From an uncultured Lachnospiraceae bacterium (GTDB taxonomy: Bacteria; Bacillota; Clostridia; Lachnospirales; Lachnospiraceae), in NCBI GenBank assembly GCA_947631605.1, contig CANRMC010000009.1, forward strand, positions 1 through 37,585: DNA of 37,585 nucleotides, in the 5' to 3' direction. The translations under genes and the position numbers were made by a program. Positions 23,695 through 32,805 of this stretch are shown here, in pieces. Position 1 is the first letter of the stretch. Every line of letters begins with the position of its first letter. Below the pieces are notes generated by a model. The model was not told the origin of the DNA. It was given only the letters and a program-made list of their open reading frames with translations, and did no database searches.

Positions 23695-26646
23695 ATGAAA
23701 AAGTGGATCGGAAAAATATTACTGGTACTTGCGATCTGCGGGGTGCTCGTTGCCTCCGCTCTCATCGGTATCCTATATTCTAATTTTATAACGGAACAGA
23801 TCAATGATGACAGCACCGACCATCTGGAGGAAATATACGGTCAGGTAAACCGTTCATTTAGCAATTATATTTACAGGAACTGGGGTATTCTGGACACATG
23901 GAATGATTTTATCCGGCTCGCCGGCGATGAAAATTCGGATTATGTTTCTGATTTTTTCGCTAAAAAACAGGCATATTGGGGATTCTCGGAATTCTATCTG
24001 ATCTCAAAAGACGGAAAAGCAGTCACCATCAACGGTACGGAAGCGACATTGGTACTTGAAAATATGTGGGATACTCTGATCGATCAGCAGGAGCCGATCC
24101 TTGTGGGAGAAACGCTTCCGTCCGGGCAGGAAGGCACCATTTTCGCGATTCCGGTAAGTCATACATCTTATCAGGGCTTCAGCTATGATGCAGTCGCCGT
24201 CAGCTATACCAACGAAGCATTGTCAAGCTCTCTCAAGGTAAATGCATTTTCCGGCGAATCCAAGTGCTTCGTTATCCACAACGACGGACGGGTACTTCTT
24301 TCCACACAGGCAGGCGGAACCGTTTTTGCAAATTATCTTTCTTACCTGAAAGGCGCCTCTGGCTTAGATGAGGAAAGTCTTGAAACCATGCACAGCAACT
24401 GGCAGAATGAGGTCTCCGGCATTATCCAGTGTGAAATTGGCAACGTAGATTACTGTATTTATTACCAGCCGCTGGGGTATCAGGATTATGTTCTGCTGGG
24501 CATCGTACCTCAGAGTATCATCAGCGCCGGCTTCCTGACAGTCCAGAAAGTAACCATGCGCGTACTTTCCGCCATTTTCCTGATCATCAGCATTATGATC
24601 ATTACCCTCCTGATCTTGAGAAGCCGCAGCCTGTCCCAAAAGAACAGAATGGAACTGCAATACCGGGAGCGTATGTTTGACGTTCTTTCCAATAATGTCG
24701 ATGATATTTTCATCATGCTCGATACCAATAACCAGCACGTCGATTATATCAGTCCGAATATCGAACGCCTTTTAGGAATTTCCATCGAAGACGCAAGGGA
24801 AAATATCCGGGTAATGGAAAAATGCGCCGTCAACTATAATGTGGTAGTGCTAAAGGAAGAACTTGAAGCGATCCCGCTGAATGAAAATAAATACTGGGAA
24901 TGTGAATATATGCACCAGACAACCGGCGAACGCCGCTGGTACCGAATGACGATCTACCACATGAGTATTCAAAATGTGGAGAAATTCATCGTTGTACTGT
25001 CCGACCGTACTCTGGAGCAGCAGATGAACCAAAAACTTCAGGAAGCGCTGACTGCCGCAAAGAGCGCCAATGAAGCAAAAAGCAACTTCCTTTCCAATAT
25101 GTCTCACGATATCCGTACCCCGATGAACGCCATTGTAGGATTTCTGGTTCTGTTGGAAAAAGATGCCGACAATGAAGAAAAGGTTCGGGAATACACGCAT
25201 AAGATCATGGCTTCCAGCCAACACCTGCTGAGCCTGATTAACGACGTTCTGGATATGAGTAAGATCGAAAGTGGAAAAACATCTCTGAATGTCGACCATT
25301 TCAGTCTGCCGGAACTTCTGGAGGATCTGAACATCATTCTCCTGCCGCAGGCGAAAGCAAAGAAACAAAGCTTCAAGATCCATGTGCAGGGTGCGCCGCC
25401 GGAACAGATCATCGGCGATAAACTGCGCCTGAACCAGATTTTAATCAATCTGCTTTCCAATGCCATCAAATATACGCCGGTGGGCGGAAAGATCGAATTT
25501 TTGATCTCGGAACTGGAGGCTTCCACACCGCAGTATGTCAAATTACAATTTGTAGTAAAAGATAACGGTATCGGAATGAGCGAAGAATTCCAAAAGACCG
25601 TCTTTGCCCCGTTCAGCCGGGAGATCAGTTCCGTTACCAACAAAGTGCAGGGAACCGGACTCGGCATGGCTATCACGAAAAATCTGGTCGACCTGATGGG
25701 AGGCATCATCCAAGTAGAAAGCAAGCCGGATCAGGGAACCGTCTTTACAGTCGAGCTTTCCTTCATGCTTCCGGATCCGGATGCAGAGGACGAATGGTTC
25801 CGTCAAAGAATCACTCGTGTTCTGGTTGCAGATGACGACGCAGAAATCTGTAAAGATATTCAGGAAATGATGCATGATACCGGCGTTGACGTCTCCTGCG
25901 TGACAGACGGAAAAACAGCCGTCGAAAAAGCGGTACGCGCACATAAAGAAGGAAATGATTTCGATGTCATTCTGCTGGATTGGAAGATGCCGGAAATGAG
26001 CGGCGTAGATACCGCCCGCGCTATCCGGGAGCAGGTAAAGAAAGATACGCCAATTCTGGTACTTACGTCCTATGACTGGGCGGAAATCGAAGAAGAAGCC
26101 CGGAACGCCGGAATCAATGCGTTTATGTCCAAACCATTTTTCGTTTCCACGTTCTGGCAGACGCTGAAACCGCTGTTCTGCGATACGGAAGAACAGGATT
26201 TACAGGAAACTGCCTCAACAGAGGAAGCATTAAGCGGCCGTTTATTCCTTGTTGCTGAAGATAACGAACTCAATGCGGAAATTCTGACCGAGATCCTGAA
26301 TATGGAAAATGCAGAATGCGAAGTAGCAGCCAACGGCGAAGAAGCCGTAGAAATGTTTACCGGATCAGAACCCGGTCATTATGATATGATACTCATGGAT
26401 GTGCAGATGCCGATCATGAACGGGTATGAAGCCACCAGAGCCATCCGGGCTTCCGGGCATCCGGAGGCAAAAACCATTCCGATCGTTGCCATGACAGCGA
26501 ACACGTTTGCCGAGGATGTGCGTAATGCATTGGACGCAGGCATGAACGATCATCTTGCAAAACCAATCGATATGCATGCAGTACGGGAAACCGTCGGCAA
26601 ACTTCTGAAAGAAAAAGAAAAAAGCGAAGGAGGCAGAAACCAATGA
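23695..26646 (+). CDS. Hybrid sensor histidine kinase with Cache-like sensor, PAS and two receiver domains
   Basis: 983 residues. A transmembrane helix (8-28), an extracytoplasmic region of about 250 residues resembling a Cache sensor, and a second helix (about 287-308) come first. A PAS-like domain (about 325-440) follows. The HisKA domain has His471 in NFLSNMSHDIRTP; the ATPase domain has an N-box (LLSNAIKYTP), DNGIGM and GTGLGM. Two receiver domains carry Asp762 (LLDWKMPEM) and Asp902 (LMDVQMPIM). No HPt or DNA-binding domain is present, so a partner must complete the relay. It overlaps the next gene as ATGA. The ribosome site AAGGAG lies 14 bases from the ATG, a long spacer. Confidence 0.93.
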   Translation: MKKWIGKILLVLAICGVLVASALIGILYSNFITEQINDDSTDHLEEIYGQVNRSFSNYIYRNWGILDTWNDFIRLAGDENSDYVSDFFAKKQAYWGFSEFYLISKDGKAVTINGTEATLVLENMWDTLIDQQEPILVGETLPSGQEGTIFAIPVSHTSYQGFSYDAVAVSYTNEALSSSLKVNAFSGESKCFVIHNDGRVLLSTQAGGTVFANYLSYLKGASGLDEESLETMHSNWQNEVSGIIQCEIGNVDYCIYYQPLGYQDYVLLGIVPQSIISAGFLTVQKVTMRVLSAIFLIISIMIITLLILRSRSLSQKNRMELQYRERMFDVLSNNVDDIFIMLDTNNQHVDYISPNIERLLGISIEDARENIRVMEKCAVNYNVVVLKEELEAIPLNENKYWECEYMHQTTGERRWYRMTIYHMSIQNVEKFIVVLSDRTLEQQMNQKLQEALTAAKSANEAKSNFLSNMSHDIRTPMNAIVGFLVLLEKDADNEEKVREYTHKIMASSQHLLSLINDVLDMSKIESGKTSLNVDHFSLPELLEDLNIILLPQAKAKKQSFKIHVQGAPPEQIIGDKLRLNQILINLLSNAIKYTPVGGKIEFLISELEASTPQYVKLQFVVKDNGIGMSEEFQKTVFAPFSREISSVTNKVQGTGLGMAITKNLVDLMGGIIQVESKPDQGTVFTVELSFMLPDPDAEDEWFRQRITRVLVADDDAEICKDIQEMMHDTGVDVSCVTDGKTAVEKAVRAHKEGNDFDVILLDWKMPEMSGVDTARAIREQVKKDTPILVLTSYDWAEIEEEARNAGINAFMSKPFFVSTFWQTLKPLFCDTEEQDLQETASTEEALSGRLFLVAEDNELNAEILTEILNMENAECEVAANGEEAVEMFTGSEPGHYDMILMDVQMPIMNGYEATRAIRASGHPEAKTIPIVAMTANTFAEDVRNALDAGMNDHLAKPIDMHAVRETVGKLLKEKEKSEGGRNQ

Positions 26647-27932
26647 AAAAAATGAGGAGACCAATCCTTTCTATCCTACTGGTTTTTACCATGCTCCTAT
26701 CCCTTGCCGCCTGCGGAAAGAAACAGCAGGCAGCAAATCCTGACAGTGTTACACTGACTCTCATGGGGAAGAAAAGCGACTTAAATAAAAGCTACATGAA
26801 AAGCATTTTTGATCAATATGAAAAGGCGACCGGAAATAAGCTGGACATTATCTCGATCGAAGACGCAGATTATGAAAACGTTGCTTCGCAACGGATTACG
26901 GACGGTGAAGTTCCGGATATCTTTCTGCATTTCCATAATGCCGATCTGAACCGCTTTGATGTGGAGAACAATTTCTACTATATGAATGACGAGGAATGGG
27001 TATCCGACCTCACAGACAGTGCCAAAGCTTACTGCGAAGACAGCGAGGGAAACATTCTGGGGCTTCCGTTCTGGGAAAACTCCGTATCCGGCTGTTATTA
27101 TAATAAGACGATACTGGACAGTTTAGGTCTGAAACCTGCAACCACACAAGCCGAGTTTGACGTTCTCTGTCAGGCTCTTGCAGAAGCCGGTTATACACCG
27201 ATCTGCTGGCCGGCAAACGGCTGCTCATGGATGATCCAGTTCGGTCTGGATCCTGTTTTTGCCGACGATCCGGAACTATTGGAAAAACTGAACAATAACG
27301 AGATCACCTATAGTGAAATCCCGGCGGTAACGGATATGATCCAGTGGATCTCCGACGCTGCCGCAAATGGCTGGTTCGGGGAAAAATACATGGACATCGG
27401 CTGGGATAATATCAGCGATACCATGGGAAGCGGCGAATGTGTTATGACTTTCATATGGGACACATGGTTCTATACGGATTTTGACGAGAGCAACAAATAT
27501 AAGATCGAAGATTTTTCCGTAATGCCGGTATTTTTGAACACCACCGAAAACGGTACCTATGAAGGCGGAAATCTGAATATGATGATGGTAAATAAAAACA
27601 GCGGGCACTTAAATGAGGCTTTGGAATTCCTTTCTTTCTGCGCAACGCCGGAAAATTACAACGTCGCTTTTGACGGAATCTCCACCGTCAACTGTTTCAA
27701 GGGACAAACAACGAATATCCAGTCACAGATGGTTACGGATGCTGCCGATTCCATCTCCAAATACGAACGTGTATCGACTGCGGCTTCCAGAATCATCGGT
27801 TACAGTGCGGAAGACGTAGTGGCTCTGATCAATCAGTTATTTCAGAAACAGTTAGACGTTCCGGGATGTGTCCGAAAAATGGATGAGCTGCGGATTCAGG
27901 AAGCAGAAACTCAGGGCATCGGAGGTTTTTAA
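26643..27932 (+). CDS. Extracellular solute-binding lipoprotein (family 1, sugar type)
   Basis: 429 residues with a lipoprotein signal: a basic start, a hydrophobic core and lipobox LAAC with lipidated Cys24. The mature part has the layout of family 1 (UgpB/MalE-like) binding proteins: VTLTLMGKKSDLN, KSIFDQYEKATG, GLPFWENSVSGCYYNKTIL and a C-terminal helical region. The start overlaps the kinase stop by 4 bases (ATGA). No ABC permease or ATPase is nearby, which suggests a sensing role: it may present a sugar to the kinase's outer domain. A role with a distant transporter remains possible. Confidence 0.88.
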   Translation: MKKMRRPILSILLVFTMLLSLAACGKKQQAANPDSVTLTLMGKKSDLNKSYMKSIFDQYEKATGNKLDIISIEDADYENVASQRITDGEVPDIFLHFHNADLNRFDVENNFYYMNDEEWVSDLTDSAKAYCEDSEGNILGLPFWENSVSGCYYNKTILDSLGLKPATTQAEFDVLCQALAEAGYTPICWPANGCSWMIQFGLDPVFADDPELLEKLNNNEITYSEIPAVTDMIQWISDAAANGWFGEKYMDIGWDNISDTMGSGECVMTFIWDTWFYTDFDESNKYKIEDFSVMPVFLNTTENGTYEGGNLNMMMVNKNSGHLNEALEFLSFCATPENYNVAFDGISTVNCFKGQTTNIQSQMVTDAADSISKYERVSTAASRIIGYSAEDVVALINQLFQKQLDVPGCVRKMDELRIQEAETQGIGGF

Positions 27933-27978
27933 TGTTATATAATGTTATGGAGTGTTACAAAAAACAGGAGGTACAAAT

Positions 27979-28818
27979 ATGCATTCACCCTCAGAGGTAG
28001 CAAAAAGTTATGTTGATATCGGGATCAACAAAACCCGGCTCAGCGCGTTCCGGATGCTTTTATTAGGCTTCTTTGCCGGAATGTTCATTGCGTTTGCAGG
28101 CGTTGCTTCAACCGCCGCGTCTACGACGATCAGTACGGGTTCTCTCTCGAAGATCATCGGCGCTATCGTCTTTCCTGCCGGGATGGCTATGGTTATCATA
28201 GCCGGCAGCGAGTTATTTACCGGAAACAGTCTGATCATCATTTCCGTTCTCGAAAAAAAAGTATCGGTTACAAAAATGCTTAAAAACTGGCTTTTCGTCT
28301 ACATAGGAAATTTTCTGGGCGCAATGCTCGTCGCCCTCTTCGTAACTTACAGCCATGTTCCTGATCTGTTCGACGCAAATCTGGCTCAGGCGATCGTAAA
28401 TGCCGGCGCAGCGCGTACCAATCTTACATTCAGCGACAGTTTTGTGCGTGGTATTTTGTGTAATATACTGGTCTGCATTGCCGTCTGGTCAGCCGCAGCT
28501 TCCAAACAGGTATCAGGCAAACTGATCGTAAGTTTCTGGCCGGTCATGGTATTCGTACTCTGCGGATTCGAACACTGCATTGCAGATATGTATTTCTGTC
28601 TATGCGCGCTGTTTACTTCATTTGAATACGGAATCCATGCAGGTTCCCTTTCATGGTCCACTTTATTCACGCATAATCTGATCCCGGTCACACTGGGAAA
28701 TCTCGTAGGCGGCGTGGCCGTGGGATTTGGTTACTGGCTTGCCTATCTCTGGCGTTCCCCGAAAGAAAAAGCGGCGGACAAACAAACGGAACAGCAGGTG
28801 GAACCGCAGGCGGAATAA
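27979..28818 (+). CDS. Formate/nitrite transporter (FNT) family channel
   Basis: 279 residues with six transmembrane helices. FNT landmarks include GFFAGMFIAFAG in the first helix, the TGNSLIII loop and FEHCIADMYF, which holds the conserved pore histidine. FNT proteins form pentamers and pass formate, nitrite or hydrosulfide; which one is not decided by the sequence. The C-terminal tail is rich in Gln, Glu and Lys. The frame is open from 27952, but the ATG at 27979 follows ACAGGAGGTACAAAT. It lies 46 bases behind the binding protein and is followed by a terminator at 28844. Confidence 0.92.
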   Translation: MHSPSEVAKSYVDIGINKTRLSAFRMLLLGFFAGMFIAFAGVASTAASTTISTGSLSKIIGAIVFPAGMAMVIIAGSELFTGNSLIIISVLEKKVSVTKMLKNWLFVYIGNFLGAMLVALFVTYSHVPDLFDANLAQAIVNAGAARTNLTFSDSFVRGILCNILVCIAVWSAAASKQVSGKLIVSFWPVMVFVLCGFEHCIADMYFCLCALFTSFEYGIHAGSLSWSTLFTHNLIPVTLGNLVGGVAVGFGYWLAYLWRSPKEKAADKQTEQQVEPQAE

Positions 28819-28843
28819 CAGGCAGAATAATAACAGACAAAAT

Positions 28844-28881
28844 AAAAAACTCTCATCAGATCAATTCGGTGAGAGTTTTTT
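28844..28881 (+). terminator. Intrinsic terminator after the FNT gene
   Basis: An inverted repeat with 12-bp arms, 28844-28855 and 28870-28881, ends in a T-run that is also the 3' arm (GAGAGTTTTTTATT). It starts 26 bases after the FNT stop and closes the kinase-binding protein-FNT transcription unit. Confidence 0.85.
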
Positions 28882-28916
28882 ATTATTCTCATTTGAGAGA
28901 TTTTTTGCTATTCCCG

Positions 28917-29315
28917 TTATTCTTTATTCTGGCCGGCATCCCCTAACTTGCGGGCATATATTTCATAGCGGTCCCAGTGCTGATCGTAGTAGTCATATAA
29001 ACTGAGACCGTTTTTTTCCTCTCCTTCCACTTCTCCCCAGCAATATACCGTCACTGCCATTCCAAACCCAAGGCTGTGCATATACTGATAAAACTCCTCG
29101 CACAGCTGTTTATGGGTAATCAGTTCCCTGCCTGCATCCGTTCTTTCTATCTGACGGATACAGAACTTCCGTTCCGGATCATTAACGATCGTAAATCCGT
29201 CATAAGGTATATAATCTTTATCAAAGACAATCACTCCCACTTTTGTTCCGTCCAGAACCGCGTCGCAGGACGTCAGTCCGTTCTCAGTTTTTGTTTCAAC
29301 AAATTCTATACTCAT
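28917..29315 (-). CDS. Small soluble protein of unknown function
   Basis: 132 residues with no signal peptide, membrane segment or metal motif; I do not recognise the family. It is acidic and rich in aromatic residues (SLYDYYDQHWDRYEIYARKL near the C-terminus). The ATG at 29315 follows CAGGAGGCGATCGGAGCT, a strong ribosome site, which supports it as a real gene. It stands alone between two terminators. Confidence 0.65.
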   Translation of the reverse strand: MSIEFVETKTENGLTSCDAVLDGTKVGVIVFDKDYIPYDGFTIVNDPERKFCIRQIERTDAGRELITHKQLCEEFYQYMHSLGFGMAVTVYCWGEVEGEEKNGLSLYDYYDQHWDRYEIYARKLGDAGQNKE

Positions 29316-29384
29316 AGCTCCGATCGCCTCCTGTATTATCCGTTCACAGTTTGAATATCCGGTAATTTCTTTTTCTCAGTATAC

Positions 29385-29424
29385 AAAAAAAGCAGGAGAA
29401 TATCAATTATCCTCCTGCTTTTAT
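29385..29424 (-). terminator. Intrinsic terminator downstream of the 29463-30212 lipoprotein gene
   Basis: Arms AAAAGCAGGAG (29388-29398) and its complement at 29412-29422 form a strong stem; on the minus strand a T-run follows (29384-29390 complement). The other strand is also T-rich after the stem, so it may work in both directions. Confidence 0.8.
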
Positions 29425-29462
29425 TTTCTTTATTTCCGTTATATACTCGTCAGCATATAATA

Positions 29463-30212
29463 TTAACGGCTTGCCGCATAGGATGTTTTTCGCTCTCCAT
29501 CCGTATCTTCATATGTATAGCTGAAAACATAATCCGTATAGCCGTCTATCATTGTGAATACCATTCTCCTTCTAATGGTATCTCCGGGTCTTGGATTTTC
29601 CTCACTTTCGCCGATGGTATCTTTGGTAACATCCGTACACTCGCCAACTCCAAGATAGACCGTTCCGTCTTTCTCAAAACCTCTGCCATCCGGTTTTTCT
29701 GCATCTAACATCAGATCACTGACTGTTATGCCAAAGTCATCCTGGGAATATTCTTCCGGATATTGGATTTCATATTCCATTTCATAATATTTAATAAAAT
29801 CCTCCTCCGGCTGCTCCAATATCCAGAAGTTGTCACCATTATTATAGGCGTCTACGGACGCCTGCGCATCCTCGCTTACACTGACAACTCTCCAGTAGAT
29901 AACCTCCTGTTCATTTGATACCGGATTGAATGTGGCAACTTTTATCCATTCTCCCAAAGGTGCCGGTGAAAGCGGATCCGTATATTGTACGTTATCAGAT
30001 GCAGCGCCTCCATTATCATCAGCAGAATCTTCACTGCTGCTATCGGAAGACTCCCCATCGCCGGTATCTGATACATTACTCTGATCTTCCAGTGTTGAAA
30101 CAGGAGTTTCGTCCTCCTTTCCCCTGCTTTCCTTTCCACCACATCCGCACAAACTGAAAGACATGATTACACAGAGCAAAAAGGCAAGTTTTGTTTTTAC
30201 TTTTAATTTCAT
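29463..30212 (-). CDS. Lipoprotein of unknown function
   Basis: 249 residues. The signal peptide ends in a lipobox LCGC, with Cys24 probably lipidated, so the protein sits on the outer face of the membrane. A low-complexity Asp/Ser/Glu linker (about 30-75) leads to a folded domain of about 170 residues starting PLGEWIKVATFNP. I cannot assign the family. The ATG follows GTAGGAGGATTACAATA. It lies 55 bases downstream of the AgrC-like kinase gene on the same strand and may be co-transcribed with it. A terminator follows at 29385. Confidence 0.8.
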   Translation of the reverse strand: MKLKVKTKLAFLLCVIMSFSLCGCGGKESRGKEDETPVSTLEDQSNVSDTGDGESSDSSSEDSADDNGGAASDNVQYTDPLSPAPLGEWIKVATFNPVSNEQEVIYWRVVSVSEDAQASVDAYNNGDNFWILEQPEEDFIKYYEMEYEIQYPEEYSQDDFGITVSDLMLDAEKPDGRGFEKDGTVYLGVGECTDVTKDTIGESEENPRPGDTIRRRMVFTMIDGYTDYVFSYTYEDTDGERKTSYAASR

Positions 30213-30267
30213 TATTGTAATCCTCCTACAACTTTTTATTTATTTTTCATTGCAGGAAAATGATAAT

Positions 30268-31611
30268 CTAAAATGTTTTTCCATTCAACAATTCTTGCTT
30301 ATGCGGTTGTTTTTCTTGATCATTCGGCAAAAAAGCGCTTAATTCAAAATAACCGCCACGCTCAGATACCTGAAGATCACCGTTATATTTACTACATATT
30401 GCCTTCATATTCTCAATCCCAAAGCCATGGAACAGGGAATCCTTCTGCCGGTCTTCACTATATTTTGTCTCGTCGTGAGTACTGATCTTATTCCTTACGA
30501 AAACAGAAATTCCACCGGCATAAGGCAGCACCCGGACTTCGATCGCACTGTTTTCTGCATCATCAACACGCCTGCTTTCCTCTATGGCATTGTCAATGGC
30601 ATTGCCAAGAAGGATACACAAATCTATTTCATCAACCGATACAAGCTCCCCAAGCACCACTGAAACATACGTATTCCTGCACACTTCATTCATTTCCTTT
30701 TCTTTGACCTCAAGCAGCGCATCAACCGTTTGCGAACCGGAAGACGTTCGGGACACTGTAGAGATACTTTCGGTATATTCACGAAGCCGCTTTTCCGCCT
30801 CCTCCACTCTGCCCTGCTCAAGATAAGAACTTACCGCAAGTACAAAGTTCTTTACATCATGAATCTTTTTATTTGCAGCACGGGTATTTTCCCGCAGGTT
30901 TTCATATTTTCTTACCTGAAGCTTATATTGATTCTCCATTTCTTTTAGCCTGATCTGATTTTCCTTGTACTTTATCTGACGGTCATTAAGGAAAAATACG
31001 GCAATCGCCGCACCAATCATTAAGATCATGGAGATAACACCTAAAACGTTTCTGGTTCCGGAATAGGAATCTACCACTCCATTTATAAAGAAGGCAGTAT
31101 GAAACAGAATAAATAATAACAGCACCGTCAAGGCCACTGAAAACCCTTTGTCAAGTCTCCTGCGCTCTTTGTGGATAAAAATCGCTGCCAGTTTCAGAAG
31201 CAGATAAGGAAGCGCTTTACTGGCAAAAACATTTAAAACATATAACAGATCCGACTCCCTGATATGGTTGATATCCGTTTTTAGCAGCGTGATCGTGATA
31301 ATACCTGTCACGATTTCAGATGTATCAAGCAGGACGCTGCCGATCAACACTGAATAAATCCTTTTCAAAAAAGGAGCATCATAACAATAAGTAAACAAAA
31401 ATAACCAAAAGACAGTAACAAATACCCTGACCTGCATCATTTCCACGCAAAATATGTTCATAATGGAAAGGGTAAGCGCCGCACCTGTGCATACCACCCT
31501 GCGGAGAATATTTCTGTTTTTTGCAACAAGGAAAATATTACAAAAGACGGAAAAGACAAAAATTGTGGCTATACAAGCAAAGATTTCTATAAAAATCCGC
31601 GTCAGACTCAT
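30268..31611 (-). CDS. AgrC-like GHKL sensor histidine kinase
   Basis: 447 residues. About six transmembrane helices fill the first 210 residues, as in peptide-pheromone receptors. The dimerisation region has the candidate phospho-acceptor His251 in KKIHDVKNF. The GHKL ATPase domain has LLGNAIDNAIEES (Asn337) and HGFGIENMKAI near residue 397. Its ATG is one base after the stop of the response regulator gene (TGATATG), with GGGGGT as ribosome site. No AgrB or AgrD gene is beside it, so the signal is unknown. Confidence 0.92.
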   Translation of the reverse strand: MSLTRIFIEIFACIATIFVFSVFCNIFLVAKNRNILRRVVCTGAALTLSIMNIFCVEMMQVRVFVTVFWLFLFTYCYDAPFLKRIYSVLIGSVLLDTSEIVTGIITITLLKTDINHIRESDLLYVLNVFASKALPYLLLKLAAIFIHKERRRLDKGFSVALTVLLLFILFHTAFFINGVVDSYSGTRNVLGVISMILMIGAAIAVFFLNDRQIKYKENQIRLKEMENQYKLQVRKYENLRENTRAANKKIHDVKNFVLAVSSYLEQGRVEEAEKRLREYTESISTVSRTSSGSQTVDALLEVKEKEMNEVCRNTYVSVVLGELVSVDEIDLCILLGNAIDNAIEESRRVDDAENSAIEVRVLPYAGGISVFVRNKISTHDETKYSEDRQKDSLFHGFGIENMKAICSKYNGDLQVSERGGYFELSAFLPNDQEKQPHKQELLNGKTF

Positions 31612-31612
31612 A

Positions 31613-32314
31613 TCATACCCCCGAAAGATAAAGATTCAGATCAGACAAAAACGATTTGTAGAATCGTCTGCTGATATACCTTATGTCACCGTTGTCAAAC
31701 TCGATCTGTGTTGTGTCAATCCTGCGGACGTGACAGAGATTTACAAGAATCCCCTGTTCTGCCTTTGAAAATCCATATTTTGAAAGCTGCCTCTCCGCAT
31801 CTTTTAACGCGCCGTTATACTCATATTCCCGATCAATGGTTTTCACTGCAAGGTGTCTGTTCCTCGTTTCGATATAAAGTATATCGGAACATTTCAAAAG
31901 AACTTTCTCATGGCTGTAATTTATTTCAAACATTTGATTCCTGAGCGTTATGGTTCTGATCGCACGATCCATTTCGTAACGAAAGTCTCTAAATTCTATC
32001 GGTTTGAACATATACTGAAATGCATTGACATAAAACGCTTCTTTCACATACTGTTTATATGCGGTTGTAAATATGATGAGCGTGTTGCCATAATTTGCTG
32101 AAATACGCTTCGCAGCCTCTATTCCACTCATGCTCCCCATCTCAATATCGAGAAAAACAATATCAAAGTATATTCCTTCTTTATATTTTTCCAACAGGCG
32201 TTCTGCGTCAGAAGTAAGAAAGCTTTCAATATGATATCCGTCCATATTTTTAAGATAACCGCTTATTTTTTCCAGGCATTCTTTTTCATCATCAACCACA
32301 GCAATTCTAATCAC
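31613..32314 (-). CDS. LytTR-family response regulator (AgrA-like)
   Basis: 233 residues. The receiver domain (about 1-120) carries acidic residues in VVDDE and the phospho-acceptor Asp56 in VFLDIEMG. The C-terminal LytTR DNA-binding domain spans about 135-230 (HEKVLLKCSDILYIETRNRH, then RFYKSFLSDL). Such proteins activate genes by binding paired direct repeats. The start is a GTG at 32314 behind AAAGGAAGGTGAGATT. It is paired with the GHKL kinase directly downstream. Confidence 0.93.
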   Translation of the reverse strand: MIRIAVVDDEKECLEKISGYLKNMDGYHIESFLTSDAERLLEKYKEGIYFDIVFLDIEMGSMSGIEAAKRISANYGNTLIIFTTAYKQYVKEAFYVNAFQYMFKPIEFRDFRYEMDRAIRTITLRNQMFEINYSHEKVLLKCSDILYIETRNRHLAVKTIDREYEYNGALKDAERQLSKYGFSKAEQGILVNLCHVRRIDTTQIEFDNGDIRYISRRFYKSFLSDLNLYLSGV

Positions 32315-32379
32315 AATCTCACCTTCCTTTTGTATGCTATCACAATTTCAGAAGTAGTATTTTTCGGTTTTCTCGAATA

Positions 32380-32409
32380 TATATAACCATAATTTGTTTT
32401 GGAATACAA
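32380..32409 (-). promoter_or_regulatory. Probable promoter of the two-component operon
   Basis: The minus strand reads TTGTAT (32404-32409), an 18-base spacer and TATATA (32380-32385), 66 bases before the response regulator's GTG. The boxes are moderate matches in AT-rich DNA. Confidence 0.45.
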
Positions 32410-32441
32410 GTTCTGTTCGAATTCTGCCTGACATTCTGTTA

Positions 32442-32470
32442 TTGTATTTCGACACGATTCATGGTATTAT
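32442..32470 (+). promoter_or_regulatory. Probable promoter of the rubredoxin gene
   Basis: TTGTAT (32442-32447), a 17-base spacer and TATTAT (32465-32470), 53 bases before the rubredoxin ATG. It is back to back with the two-component promoter. Confidence 0.55.
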
Positions 32471-32522
32471 ATTTTCGATGGAAGCTTGCTTCCAAGTACA
32501 TAATTGAAAGGGGACTTTATCA

Positions 32523-32696
32523 ATGGATAAGTATTTCTGTAACCCATGCGGATACACATACGATCCTGCAAAAGGGGATCCGGAGCATGGCATTGCACCG
32601 GGAACAGCATTTGAAGATCTTCCGGATGATTGGGTATGCCCGAACTGCGGAATTGATAAGAGTATGTTCCAGCGCTGCATTGACAACTATAACTAA
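32523..32696 (+). CDS. Rubredoxin
   Basis: A 57-residue one-iron electron carrier of the cytosol. Iron is held by four cysteines, Cys6 and Cys9 in [10 protein letters not shown] and Cys39 and Cys42 in [10 protein letters not shown]. The conserved aromatic core (Tyr11, Tyr13, Trp37, Phe49) and the DP-G-P loop are present, so it looks full length and functional. Rubredoxins pass electrons from NAD(P)H-linked reductases to rubrerythrin, superoxide reductase or flavodiiron proteins. The ATG follows GAAAGGGGACTTTATCA. It has its own promoter and terminator and is therefore monocistronic. Confidence 0.96.
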   Translation: MDKYFCNPCGYTYDPAKGDPEHGIAPGTAFEDLPDDWVCPNCGIDKSMFQRCIDNYN

Positions 32697-32706
32697 GTAT
32701 GAGATC

Positions 32707-32739
32707 AAAAACCGATAGCTTTTTCTGCTATCGGTTTTT
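32707..32739 (+). terminator. Intrinsic terminator of the rubredoxin gene
   Basis: Arms 32707-32719 and 32727-32739 pair over 13 bp around a short T-rich loop, and the 3' arm ends in five T. It begins 11 bases after the rubredoxin stop. Confidence 0.88.
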
Positions 32740-32767
32740 GCTTCTTCCCTTTTTCTCGTTGATTTGT

Positions 32768-32773
32768 TATACT
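32768..32773 (+). promoter_or_regulatory. Extended -10 element for the 32806 lipoprotein gene
   Basis: TATACT preceded by TGT gives an extended -10. A weak TTCCCT lies 17 bases upstream. It is 33 bases before the lipoprotein ATG. Confidence 0.5.
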
Positions 32774-32805
32774 CGTCTTAAATCAATGAAAGGAGGCTTT
32801 TTAAT

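Noticed and set aside
27933..27978. Short AATGTTAT repeats before the FNT gene as a promoter or operator
   Set aside because: Low-complexity AT-rich repeat without a -35 box at correct distance; too weak to report as a feature.
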